From Beaufortia kweichowensis (lineage: Eukaryota > Chordata > Actinopteri > Cypriniformes > Gastromyzontidae): 64,000 bases of DNA. Location: positions 2,478,001-2,542,000 of the forward strand of contig CM032803.1 in assembly GCA_019155185.1 (NCBI GenBank). The letters run 5' to 3'. Both the position numbers and the translations under genes were made by a program. Below are positions 21,021-32,279 of this stretch, piece after piece (positions within the stretch are counted from its first letter, which is position 1; each line of letters starts with the position of its first letter). The notes below the pieces were generated by a model, which did not search any database, had not been told where the DNA came from, and saw only the letters and a list, made by a program, of their open reading frames with translations.

Positions 21021-23732
21021 TCAGAACTGCAGTACTGCACGGATACTGTGGAAGACACAAGAACAAAGTTTGCATTTGCATTAAAAGTTTAATGTTTCTC
21101 ATAGTGCATGAACAATAATATTAAATGTACCTCTTCCCAGCGTGCATCAGATCAAAGGCCTCATTGATCTGAGTAAAGGGCAACGTGTGTGTGACAAACT
21201 CATCCACCATCAGCTTCTTGCTCATGTAGTCATTCACCAACTTAGGAACACTTTCCACACTCTTCCAGCCTGAAATACAACAGAAAAACATTGCCTAATA
21301 TCAGTTGTATGACTCTTAACTGAGATGCTTCAAGATTTAGATTTCACGACATTGTTTCTGAAAAGAAAAAATAAATAAGTAAAAGAATACCTACCACCAA
21401 AGGCTGTGCCTTTCCATGTACGCCCTGTTACCAGCTGGAAAGGGCGTGTGGAGATTTCTTGACCAGCCCCGGCCACACCAATGATGACGCTGGTTCCCCA
21501 GCCTTTATGACATGCCTCAAGAGCAGCTCTCTGAAATGTAAAAGAAGTGACAATAACGATAATCATCCTAAAGCCAAACTATGACAAACAACAGGCCAAT
21601 TACGCAATTGAGGTTCACATTATTATGAGTAACCCTAGCAACAGATCTACAGTACAGCAGTAGACATTTGCACGGCTGTATTACTCGGCTTTGTGTTCAT
21701 CTCTAACTAAACATACATCGTTTCTTCAGCCTACCATAATTCCAACATTGCCGATGCATTCGAAAGAATAGTCAACTCCTCCATCTGTCAGCTCGACCAG
21801 CACATCCTGAATTGGCTTATCGTGGTCCTTGGGGTTCACAAACTCAGTGGCTCCGAACTTCTTGCCAATTTCAAACTTGTCTGGGTTGATGTCAATGCCA
21901 ATAATTCTGGTGGCACCCTGTGACTTGCAGCCCATAATCACAGCAAGCCCCACTGCTCCCAACCCGAACACAGCACATGTAGAACCGGCCTCAACCTACC
22001 AGGGTGTATACGAGTCAGCTGGTCAGAAGACATTTTAAAACAGCAGATAATATAGTAATATGGAGTAAATTAACCCCTGGCAGATACCTTAGCCGTATTG
22101 AGGGCGGCTCCATATCCAGTGGAGATTCCACAGCCCAGGAGACACACTTTGTCCATGGGAGCATGTTCATCTACTTTGGCCAGAGAGATGTCGGCCACTA
22201 CGGTGTACTCGGAAAAGGTGCTGGTACCCATGAAGTGAAAGAGCTGCTTGCCTTTGCAGGTGAACCTGGAGGTGTTATCGGGCATAAGACCCTGACCCTG
22301 GGTCACCCTAAATAAATCACATTTACATAACAAATTAAGGAGATCTCTCTTGAAGAACAAACAGAGTATGGAAAAAGAGGAGAATATATGCATAACTACC
22401 TAATTTTCTGGCACAAGTTGGTTTTGGGATTTTTACAAAATTTGCACTCTCCACACTGGGGTACGTACAGTGGAATTACAACATCCCCTTAATGAAAAAA
22501 AAATGTTATCAGGAATGCTGCTTGCCTCCCAACACCACTCACATTTTGAAAACAATATTTGTTTTTATTTTGACTTGCCTGGTTTGAATTTGGTGACCCC
22601 TTCTCCAACACTTTCAACTGTACCTGCTCCCTCATGACCCAAAATGACAGGAAACAAGCCCTCAGGGTCACTTCCGCTCAGGGTGTATGCATCAGTGTGA
22701 CACACGCCTGTAGCATGGATCTAAAACACCCAACCACCGTTAAGACTACTAATGTTTCTAAATTATACATGACAACACTATACTATCCTGCATAAATATG
22801 CTTGGGACAAGACAGCAGGGTCAAAAGTCAACATCAGTGCAAGTTTCAGATTGAAATCTGTAACAAAATCTGGTACTTTGACAGGATGCAGCTGCACCAT
22901 GGGTTATTACGGCTTTAGCAGAGCCAATGCAATTAATTATAACATAATTATTGAGTAAATCTTAAAAAAAGATTTCAGTGGGACACTAAATGACAGATTT
23001 AGTGTTGCAAAATATATGTATTGAGTAAGTATTTAGTGTCTACACATACCACATAATGTTTTGTTTCTATCAAGAGGTACAATATTCAGATTAATGGTTT
23101 ACCTTTACTCTAACTTCATGGGCTTTGGGTGGAGCTACCTCCACCTCCTCAATGGACAGAGGCTTACCAGCCTCCCAAGCCACAGCTGCCTTGCATTTAA
23201 TCACCTGAGGATGAATTGAAATGCAATTAGTTCATTAGATCTTGCATATAAGTTGCTTTAAGCAACTTTATTCCTCCTAAAATGAAGATTAAATGCAGAC
23301 AACCAGAACAGTTAGGTTAAGTTTAATACTGTATCTCTACATTAAATGTGCCCGACATATGGTGAATCTTTAATTCAGTTTGCAAACAGGTTAAAGTCCA
23401 TGCTAAAGGTTAGCGAAAGAACATGCATGTATTAATATACATGAATATATTCTAACATAACAGAATACAGCAAACAAGAACAACACAAATAGGTCAAAGC
23501 AGCACAATGGATCATTGTATACCTAAATCTGAACTCCTGTCATGCACAAGTGCAGCTACATATTTACAAACACTTTTTGATTAACTGGATGTTTTCGCTT
23601 AGCGATGTGTTGCATGCATAAATACTGCAAAAATACGTAAATCAAACGGATATTACCGTTTTACTACATATTTTTTGATCGAATGCTGAGAGCAAATTTA
23701 GCTTGACAACTTACTTTTCCAGTTGTGTCCAT
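21021..23732 (-). CDS. adh5: Alcohol dehydrogenase class III / S-(hydroxymethyl)glutathione dehydrogenase
   Basis: This cytosolic zinc enzyme oxidises S-hydroxymethylglutathione (from formaldehyde) with NAD and reduces S-nitrosoglutathione. Coding exons on the minus strand are 23715-23732, 23103-23204, 22579-22720, 22400-22487, 22088-22307, 21735-21995, 21395-21530, 21131-21269 and 21021-21045. All phases agree and give 376 residues (human 374). Catalytic zinc ligands are Cys47, His69 and Cys176; structural zinc cysteines are 99, 102, 105 and 113. The class-III marker Arg117 equals human Arg115. The NAD fold carries Gly201, Gly203, Gly206 and Asp225. The nine-exon layout is typical of vertebrate ADH genes. 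Intron 3 uses a GC donor (AG then GCAAGT) instead of GT. In mammals ADH5 is also a near neighbour of EIF4E. The protein looks complete and functional. Confidence 0.97.
22577..22578 (-). other. Non-canonical GC splice donor of adh5 intron 3
   Basis: Exon 3 ends ...AAACCAG and the intron begins GCAAGT on the minus strand. The exon-4 acceptor at 22488-22489 is a normal AG. Reading phase across the junction restores the conserved Gly-Asp pair, so this is a GC-AG intron with an otherwise strong donor consensus. Confidence 0.85.
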
Positions 23733-23910
23733 GCTTCTCTTTCTTCGCGAGAGAAAGGAAAGAAGGGGTGTGGCAAGCTGAAGAACTTTTCCTCCAGCCA
23801 ATCAGAGACGTGGAACAGACCTCGCGTGAGCAATGTCCGTGTTTTTTCTCAGCGCTGTCTGCTGTCATTGGTCCATCGGAAAACGATTGCCTCGCTAACT
23901 GCTACACTCT
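23733..23910 (-). promoter_or_regulatory. adh5 promoter and 5' UTR
   Basis: This block is richer in CpG than its surroundings, directly upstream of the ATG. It carries CCAAT boxes on both strands (23798-23802 on plus, 23867-23871 on minus). There is no TATA box, as expected for the ubiquitously expressed class III gene. Confidence 0.5.
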
Positions 23911-24399
23911 ATAATGTTTTTAATTAAAGTACAGGTGTCTTTAACTTTTTATATCTAGCCAAGCTACAATAAAGGCCTTCTATTAAAAAAGTGCCTCAGT
24001 CATGCAGTGTTTTGTTGATGAAGCAATAGTCACTTGTCAATTTTTTAATACCTGTTAGTAAATTATTAAGTTATTTTGAGCAGTGGTCAGTTCTATAGTA
24101 CTGTATTGTCTGGTTCAATAGGTGAGAAGGGCTCAAAGTAAAAACTTTGGCCAGCTGCTGAGCAATGCACATTTTTATCTAAACAGTTAATACTTGGTTT
24201 ACGTCACCTAATCAAGAAAAAAACATGCCTTACACAATCTACACTTTATGAAAACAAATTCCTTCAGTATTTGCTTTTAAAGAAACATGCCATTACAAAA
24301 TGATACACCAGAGCAGTCTAACAACACATTCTTAATTAACAAAACTAGTTCACAAAGTTAAATTAAAAACAGAAGAAGAGTTGTAAATATACCACAGAT
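23911..24399. other. Spacer between adh5 promoter and gar1 3' end
   Basis: A+T-rich sequence with no recognised gene or repeat. Confidence 0.5.
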
Positions 24400-24852
24400 T
24401 TTATTTGGTATCCCTATGGTGACACTTTGAAACTAACATTAATCCAATGCAGATGTGAATTACAATCCGGCAATGAAAGGATTCATATTAATGATCTCCT
24501 AGGATTGGTTTTCTTTTTCACACCACACAATAAGGTAACCTTGACATGGACAGGAAGATACTGGTCCAACTTCTTGCAATGTAAAAACCAACCAGTTAAG
24601 GTTGAGGGAGACACTTGCCATCTTGTACACAGACATGTACAACTTAAAACATCAACCCTATCAGTACAACAAATAAAAATTCCACTGCTGAAAAAAATAC
24701 ATACAGTAAAAAAGTAAAAAGTTCAGCTGTACAAGAGAGGCATTAATAAACAGTCTAAAGACTGTATTAGTCCAGAAAAGCTGCTTCTGCCTTCTCCCAG
24801 GAAGTTTCCTTTCCAGATGAAAAAACAGGTCCCATATTCTGACAGACCTTCA
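24400..24852 (-). terminator. gar1 3' UTR with AATAAA at 24400-24405 (minus strand)
   Basis: This follows the TGA stop at 24853-24855. The hexamer AATAAA on the minus strand is well placed for a 3' UTR of about 450 bases. The plus-strand frame at 24427-24717 lies inside this UTR and has no independent support. Confidence 0.5.
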
Positions 24853-26482
24853 TCATCTTCCACCTGCAAAGCAAGCAGAAAAACACACTTTGTTGTATTT
24901 CTATCTAATACATAACATATTTGGTGTTCCACAGACAATATTCAACTCCTGATTCAGTGACTTAGATCTTATTTTATTACTGATTTTCAAAGCTCAACAA
25001 TGCTAACTCACCTCTAAATCCGCGTCCACCTCCTCCGCCTCTACCTCCTCTGAACCCTCCACCACCACCACGTCCACCAAAGCCTCCTCCGCGTCCACCA
25101 AAGCCTCCTCCACGACCTCCAAATCCTCCTCCACGACCTCCACGGAATCCACCTGCAAGCATGTTCCTCATATTAGAATACACTTTCAGATGATAATTCT
25201 ACACAAATTTGTGTCACATATTATCAGAGATCAGAAGAGTGGCAGTATTCAATAATGCTATGACAGTTGAATGAATATGAATGAAACAGACATCATATAA
25301 TAGACTTTAGATATACACAAAACTAGATAACCAGAACTGCATATGATTGTAAGAGCTCATACTAAGTACAGTCCTACCTCCACCTCTTCCTCCTCCTCTG
25401 CCCCCACGAGGTGGAGCCTTTTCACCTGGAGGCCTGGGGAGAAATCTCTGGAGGGGTAACAGCTTCATTGGATCAATGTAGAACTGGAGAAAAAAAAATA
25501 TTAGAAATGTTATGCCCATTACTGACAGTATTTTCAGTCACATCAACATTAAGGTAGGCTAGGATAGTGTGAAGAATCACTACAAATGTTAACTTTGTTT
25601 TCCTTAGTATAGGTAGTTGTTGCATAATATGTCCACATATAACATTTTTAAAAGTACAAATATTGGCATTACACATTCATCGTATTGTGTACCAGAGAGC
25701 TCACCTTCTGTAACTTCTTAAAAGAAGATGCCTTCATATTTTCAGAAAGTTTAACAGAAAAATACTGAGGACTTATTTAAGGACTTTAACATATTTTTGG
25801 AAGTGATTTCAGCACGTTATGCAAGTGCGCTTCTCGTGACATCGCTATAAAGCACATTACATGCAGTGACATTTAAGGATACAAAGTCACGAAGCTGCCC
25901 GAAGATCTCGTCCACTTTTCCAATCTGTTCTTTGTTTTCCAGGTAAACAGGAGCATTGAAGTAGGGCACTTTGTTGTCTTCCGTCACACATTTACAGACA
26001 ATATCATCCTCACAGGGATGCATGAACTCTCCTAGGGCTAAAGATAAGGTTCATCAGTACAATAGTTTTTGATGTTTTACATTGCAGAATATTAGTAAAT
26101 GTAAACTGCCTTGTGACTAAAAAGCAAGCAATAAATTCAAACTGCGTTTAATTGTAACATGTTTTAAACATAACATTTTAGTTATGTAATGAGACAAATA
26201 TGTTTGCATGATTATATTTTTGTAAACTCACAAATGCACCACAAGTGTTTAAAAGCAGACAGCAAATAAATCAACCTTACCGACAACATATTCCGGTGGG
26301 CCATAGTCTTGCCTGTTAAATCCACCTCTGCCGCCACCTCTACCACCTCCAAATCCACCACCTCGACCGCCTCCGAATCCACCACCCCTACCACCACCAA
26401 ATCCACCTCCTCGACCCCCGCCTCTGTTAAACCCGCCGCCACGACCCCCTCCTCCTCGACCACCACCGCCGCGGAATGACAT
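24853..26482 (-). CDS. gar1: H/ACA ribonucleoprotein complex subunit 1 (Gar1)
   Basis: Gar1 is a nucleolar protein of box H/ACA snoRNPs, which pseudouridylate rRNA and snRNA and contribute to telomerase RNP. Coding exons on the minus strand are 26281-26482, 25883-26037, 25705-25764, 25378-25483, 25012-25152 and 24853-24863. All have GT-AG junctions and matching phases, giving 224 residues (human 217). Residues 1-56 and about 157-224 are Gly/Arg-rich RGG domains. The central globular Gar1/Naf1 core includes GEFMHPCEDDIVCK, PVYLENKEQIGKVDEIFGQL and FYIDPMKLLPLQRFLPRPPG. The last exon codes only for Gly-Gly-Arg and a stop. An inferred 5' UTR intron ends just upstream of the ATG (acceptor at 26493-26494). 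The RGG exons give long open frames in other phases; these are shadows. Confidence 0.97.
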
Positions 26483-26795
26483 GGTGAAGACCCTGTGTGA
26501 ACACATGGAATAAGTAAGTTTACATGAAGCTACAAGAGTCAAACTGAGTTTTCCACATTGTGATCCACACAAATCCCAGAGAAATTGTACACGTTTAGTG
26601 TCTTGGCCAATTTAAATAGAAAGTCCCTTATCACGATCATGAACTCTCATTTATGGAATGCCGCTACATCGGTTAACCAAGAAGACAATTTCACAGCATA
26701 ACCACTCCAAGTACTTACAAATAAACAGAAATGAGATTATCACATAGATGCGCTTCTATAACATGTACACCGATTTATGGAAAACGTTAAATTAC

Positions 26796-26870
26796 CTTCA
26801 AAGATGATCGGTTAGACTTCTATGAAAGTGCACGCTGTTGATTCGGGAAACACATGTGCCTGCCTTCACT
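26796..26870 (-). other. Probable non-coding first exon of gar1
   Basis: On the minus strand a purine/pyrimidine-mixed block ends in GAAG followed by GTAATT, a usable donor at 26794-26795. The matching acceptor is CACAG at about 26493, ten bases before the ATG. The upstream boundary is estimated. The CpG-bearing sequence at 26870-26950 would then be the promoter. Confidence 0.5.
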
Positions 26871-27089
26871 GTCTGCCGTAAATGAATACCAGCGTCTACG
26901 GACTGTCGTAAACACGGAAGTGATGACGCTTGAGGCGCAAGTGTCAAATAAAAGCGCCGTTATCATTTTCTTTTTTCATAACGTACAAGACACACGATAG
27001 AGGTAAAGTACAGTTTTTTATATTTTAATATAACGTGTATTAATTTGTGCATAAAGTAGTATACCACAAATACGATTTTGAAAGTATAT

Positions 27090-27110
27090 GACGCATATAA
27101 AGGCACATAT
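27090..27110 (+). promoter_or_regulatory. TATA-like element pointing rightwards
   Basis: GCATATAAAGG lies about 100 bases before a small open frame at 27199, with a second TATATA just after. It faces away from gar1, so it could drive a divergent transcript. Support is sequence only. Confidence 0.2.
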
Positions 27111-27198
27111 ATAGAGACAGAGAAAGAAAGCAGAACAGTAGAGGTCACTCTCGACACATGATAAACTGAGTTTTAGATTACAGTATCTCTAAGATGAC

Positions 27199-27288
27199 AT
27201 GTTTGTGAAGGACCAGAACATTTGGATTCCGATCAGGGACAGCTGGCTCTCCTGGGTCTACACAGGAGAAGGCGATATCTGTAAATAG
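27199..27288 (+). CDS. Unrecognised 29-codon open frame, possible first coding exon
   Basis: I do not recognise this protein. The frame starts at an ATG with G at -3 and has a codon pattern unlike the A+T-rich flanks. Its Trp-rich peptide includes KDQNIWIPIRDSWLSWVYTG, and the frame ends at TAG 27286. A weak donor (GTAAAT) at 27281 would let it splice onward after ATC T. The start faintly resembles N-termini of myosin motors (a WIP-type motif), but this is too short to assign. No downstream exon was found. It may be chance. Confidence 0.15.
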   Translation: MFVKDQNIWIPIRDSWLSWVYTGEGDICK

Positions 27289-27418
27289 AAGTCAGTTTCC
27301 CCGAATCTCTCTACCTCATTTTTTTAGTTTTTCACGAATGCCGCAGGCAACTGTCAGCATCCAGCATGGGAACTTGAGTAGTGTGCTGAGAAAGAGGGAG
27401 AGAGCGATAGACAGCTAA

Positions 27419-27437
27419 AGAGAGAGAGAGAGAGAGA
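27419..27437. repeat. Short (AG)n run
   Basis: About nine AG units, purine on the plus strand, in the opposite orientation to the long TC tracts elsewhere in the window. Confidence 0.85.
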
Positions 27438-27439
27438 CA

Positions 27440-29843
27440 TACCCAACATCAAGCAAAGCGCTGCACTTTATGTGAAGCTTATTATAACCTTGTGTTGTAT
27501 ATCTTGTATTACAAATACCTTTACACTCAGCCTTAAACCTTTTAGAAAATAAATTCTGTTGTTGTACCTGCAAGACCTCGAACCCTACAGTGCCTGGAAT
27601 TTTGGCTTTGTGTCTCCACTTGGTTGACTGAGAGACACTACTTTGTCTGAATGTCAATATTTGATGCTCGGGCTAGTATACACATTCTAGTTCAGAAGCA
27701 GTGCTGCTTTTCATAGCACCAGAGAATGCTTTGTTTGTGTAACAAACGTGTGTTTGTCTGAATGAACATCATTTCTTTCAAGTTTTGTTTATCATACATC
27801 TTGTATTTATCTTACGTCGCTGTGGTGGTATTACCATCCAGTTGCAGGGTGATTGCACTTTATGAAACCTTGTGTACGGTGTACGAAATGTAATTTTTAA
27901 GAGAACCACAGTTGTTGTTTTGTTAATGCCTGGCAATTCAAGTTTAGCATTTTTTGCATTTGTTTATAAAGTTCATGACCTTTTTGTAAACTAACGATAA
28001 AAACTGTACTGTATTTTTGCCACTGCTGCAAATTTCTATTGCACATTTCAGGACACCAACCATGTGATTTAATTACACTTACAGAGAGCGGTTGGTATCC
28101 TGCTGTATCGATTTCGTGGTTCGGTAATCCGTGATAGTCACAATGGTCAGTCAGATTACGGGGTAAAGGAGGCAATGTGCCCTTATAGGCAGTAATGGGG
28201 GGAAAGACTGTTAATTGCCCCTGACTGTTTAAAGTAAATTAATTATTGATCGTCTACGCCACTCTTTCTGTACTTACATAGCCTTACAAATCCTTTTATC
28301 TCTTTGGTGTAAGTACATTTCCGTTCCGGCATAATTACATACTCGGGGAAGCCCATGGGCCAGTAAGCATCTCATTAAATTCAAAAAGTTGTTTATTCTG
28401 GATTTGTCTGTGTGATGCGTGTCTGTTCGCTGACACTTATGATGAGATGCTTCTCTTACACTTTTTGTCCATTCTCTCATTGTAATAAGCCTGTTGTGTA
28501 CCATTAGCATACATACTTGTGGACCTACACGAAGAGAAAGAGAGATAGACGGTAACTAATTGAAATCACTTGTGTGGGCTGTGGCCTTGCAAGAGGTCTA
28601 GGATCCAATCTCTGTTCAGGATGACACTAAATACAAAGCATAGATCCAAGCCAACCTAAGCCTGCATCATTATTCTGCCCATTGATTTTCCACTGGGCCT
28701 CCAAAGACAGCCTGCTCTTTGAAATGAAGTATAAACAAAGTACCAGCATGATATAACAGCATTTTTATTCTGCTTCAGGAAACAGCTAGCCCTGTGGATT
28801 AGAGGTTTCAGTCAAAGAAACGCAAGTGGCGCGTAAGCGTGTGTCCATTTCAAATGGCGCACTGTTCTCTCATCCCGTCTGAATGACGTTCGCTCTCTGA
28901 TCAGGTTGAGTCAGTTCATTCTGAGTGGGTGAGGAAAATAAGGTGGACTGAGCCTACAGGGACATGTGAAGACAGGTCATCTGATGCTTGGAGTCAGGCT
29001 GTGATGCATTTCGAGATGGTATTTCACAGATCAAGATAAGAGTTGGCATTATGTTTGGTTTTAATGCTTTGACAGGCCGGGTCTGATTTAACCAAACTGA
29101 GTGAAGGGTTTAGATCAGGGCTTGGAAGAAGAGCCCAGATAAAGGTCACATCTGTTAAGATCCCAGAGTTATTTCTATGTTTTTGTGAGCAGCTATACTG
29201 TCGAGACTTTTTGAGTGTTTTTGTCTGAAATCCAGCGTCTGTATCCATTCCATTGTTAGATATTTGAATGAGAGTCACGTTACGCTCAACAGATGGACTC
29301 TTTGATTACATTAAGAGAATATCACCATAATGCTATAGGTACAAGTGAAAAAACACCAGGCCGCCAGGTCAGATAATTGTTACTTATAAGCAGAAAGATC
29401 TCTCTTTTTTGTACTTTGATGTTAGTAAATCAAATACTTTAATGGATTGTAATTGGTTCCCTTTGATATCGGCCAGTTTTTACACATTCCATCTTCCATT
29501 TTGTGTAGCAATGATGGCCAAGATTATACCCTGAAAGCACCTATACATACAAATAGCAGTGTCATTAGAGCAGAGAGGCTTTTCCATGCTCTCGCTGCCC
29601 TTACTGTTCATCCACACAATCCTTTCAACAAAATCAGAGACGATAATGTGTATTATTAGGTTTCTCATTTTCTTTAATAAGTGATGGATGAGTGGTTGCT
29701 CCCCCATGCATTTGTTTTCAGGTATGGGACCGGTCTGAGGGGTATTATCAGGTCACGTCACTGGATGAAATGGAACAAAGGAGAAATACTTATGTCGGCT
29801 ATGCTTAAAGGAACAGTTTGCCCACATTTACTTACAATTTAAA
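27440..29843. other. Intergenic, no gene recognised
   Basis: Only short frames without splice support occur. The part from about 28560 to 29280 has balanced composition and could include regulatory sequence; this is not demonstrated. Confidence 0.4.
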
Positions 29844-29944
29844 AAATGGTGGGTTGGTTCAACCCATGGTTTAGTAAAATATGGACAAACCCAAATGCTG
29901 GTTTTAGGTAACATATGCTGGTTTGTTTCAACTCATAGGTAAAA
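29844..29944. repeat. Dispersed fish repeat fragment (GGGTTGGTTCAACCCATGG type)
   Basis: The self-complementary words GGTTGGTTCAACCC and repeated ATGCTGG(T)TT units are typical of a common teleost interspersed repeat, as far as I recall. It abuts the perfect-length fold-back at 29945. Confidence 0.4.
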
Positions 29945-30066
29945 AGGCAGAAAATCCCAAAGTGCTTTTTATAACGCCTCCACCTAAATAACAAAGAATA
30001 ATAATAATAATATTCTTTGTTTTTTAGGTGGAGGCTTTATAAAAAGCCCTTTGGGGTTTCCTGCCT
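29945..30066. repeat. Fold-back element: two 56-bp inverted arms, 10-bp A/T loop
   Basis: Arm 29945-30000 is the reverse complement of arm 30011-30066 with five mismatches in 56; the loop is ATAATAATAA. The arms contain GCCTCCACCTAAA on one side and TTTAGGTGGAGGC on the other. The symmetry ends sharply outside the arms. It is most likely a palindromic MITE. A transcribed hairpin RNA is possible, but there is no evidence for it here. Confidence 0.85.
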
Positions 30067-30744
30067 CCCCCTGCACAGTACATGGATTGTATTTTCTTGT
30101 CTTTTAAATTTAAATATATTTTACTTTGTGCAAAGAATAAACTAAACTAAAACATGCATATTTTCTATGTTTATTTTTTTAAACCAGTGTCATAAGCAGT
30201 TTGTCTATTTTTTGCAATCCACCACTGTCGTCTCGTTCCCATATCATCAATTTACATAAACCTCAGCATCAAATATTGCATCAAAACTCATATAGCATAA
30301 AATAAAACACTTTCATGATATTTTAATGGTTCTTTTTTTGACATTTTGGAAGTCGAGAGCTCGAGTCTTTATACCGAAATATTATATATTCTTCTCATAG
30401 TTAAATGAATTACATAAAGAAGAGTAAATGATAACATGTTGATGAGTTTATTTTGGGTGAACTGTTTTTAAGAATCAGTAAGGTTGCAGGAATAATCACA
30501 GATAATAGTGAACTATGAACTTGAACTATATATAAAGACTATGAACTATGAGTCTTTATCACCTTTGAGTCCTTCAGCAAGGCACTTTGCCTGTTATTAG
30601 TCCAGCATAATGGATAGAGACATCCTTTAAATGTCAAGGATCTTTATTCCATGTGTATGTTTGTACTAAGAAGATCACTAACATTTGGAGAGATGGTTAA
30701 TTACTAGCTTTGCATGGCTTATTTTTGTATAATTAAAGTCTACA

Positions 30745-30890
30745 GCGGGGGTTCTGTAAGGTCCAGTTCCCTGCAGAGTTTAGCTTCGACCCCGCTCCAA
30801 ACACCTTAATGTACTGTCATTTTCAAGTAAACCCAAAGACCTTGATTAGCTGATTCAGGTGTTTGATTAAAGTTTGAAATACTGGGTGAA
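30745..30890. repeat. Degraded copy of a cyprinid dispersed repeat
   Basis: It contains GGTCCAGTTCCCTGCAGAG, TTTAGCTTCGACCCC and GATTAGCTGATTCAGGTGT in the order found in a very common cyprinid element, as far as I recall. Only one half of the usual inverted-symmetry element remains. Confidence 0.5.
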
Positions 30891-30899
30891 TTGCAAGTG

Positions 30900-31970
30900 C
30901 TGTTTTGTGCCCTTGAAGGGCACTGCGGGGAGGGGATGCTTCTCGTTTAGTTGTTCCTAAAAGAAATATAAATCTGAATCTACTCATGCATTTTCTATAA
31001 CGTTATTAAGGTAAGGGTTTTGTATGTAGCAAACATGCATGTACGAGACAGTAATGCCCTGTAGTCTTCAGGGAACTCATTTTAGGCGGTCTGTCCATCT
31101 CTCAACTCTAAAATATTGCTTCCTGAATTGTATATTGTGACAGCTCCTCATGGGCCTTTTTGGAAAAAAAAATATATATTTTTGCCCATATATTTTCCTC
31201 ACTTTTCCATTATGTGTCACATCAATGTTTCAATAGTCACTGTGTTTTTGTGCCAAATACGGTCCTATTTATATTTAATATCTGCTTTATCCAAAATATT
31301 CTGCTGACCACAGCAGTGCTGAATCATTCACATTGTCAAGAGCAGAGACCAGCAGAAACAGCAAGACTAGAGATGTGTCCTTCTATCTTTTGTTTCTCTA
31401 CCATTTAGAGATTTCTATAAAGAATATTTTCAGTCTGTGTATTTCAAAGTCATGCCAGATTAAAGAATTCCTAACAGTGTTGTTTTCATCTGGCATAACA
31501 GGTTTAAAACATGTTCAAAACAATTGAATTGAATGAATTTGATTATATACAGTATGACTGCATTTCAAATGTTAATCACAGTAGGATGATTCACCGTAGT
31601 TGTAATATTTGTAAGTCACTTTAGATAAACGTGAATGCAAATATCATGTAATGATAGGAATGTTTATATATCATGTGTCACATATGTCACTGTTAGTACT
31701 CGCCGACTCAATTCATTTTTCCTTTTTAATAAATTCTTTCTATTTAAAATAAAATGTATTTGCAAGTCCTGAAGCCACGCCCACTGTGTCTGTTTTCACC
31801 CAGTCAGAATGCGTGAGTGTGCAGTATTGCTGGGTTGGGTAAACTTGTGTAAGTGAGAAAGAGAGGTGGGTGTGAACGTTGAGGGAGACGGAGGGAGTCA
31901 TTTAAGCACTGACACGTCCACCCACACTCATACTGCAGGCAGCTCTTCTCATCTGCGGTATTTCCATGTT
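30900..31970. other. Intergenic, no gene recognised
   Basis: A+T-rich with chance frames at 31116-31527. A G/A-rich patch (about 31850-31900) precedes the large polypyrimidine tract. Confidence 0.45.
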
Positions 31971-31974
31971 AAAT

Positions 31975-32241
<267 letters not shown>

Positions 32242-32279
32242 CTCTTTCTAATGTTTGTTTTGTTTCTGCCTCCTCATTA

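Noticed and set aside
22004..22315. 103-codon plus-strand frame inside adh5
   Set aside because: It is antisense to adh5 exon 5, whose own frame is strongly conserved; no independent splice or start support.
26212..26466. Val/Glu-rich frame over gar1 exon 1
   Set aside because: It is another phase of the Gly/Arg-rich repeat in gar1; the real frame gives the RGG domain and splices correctly.
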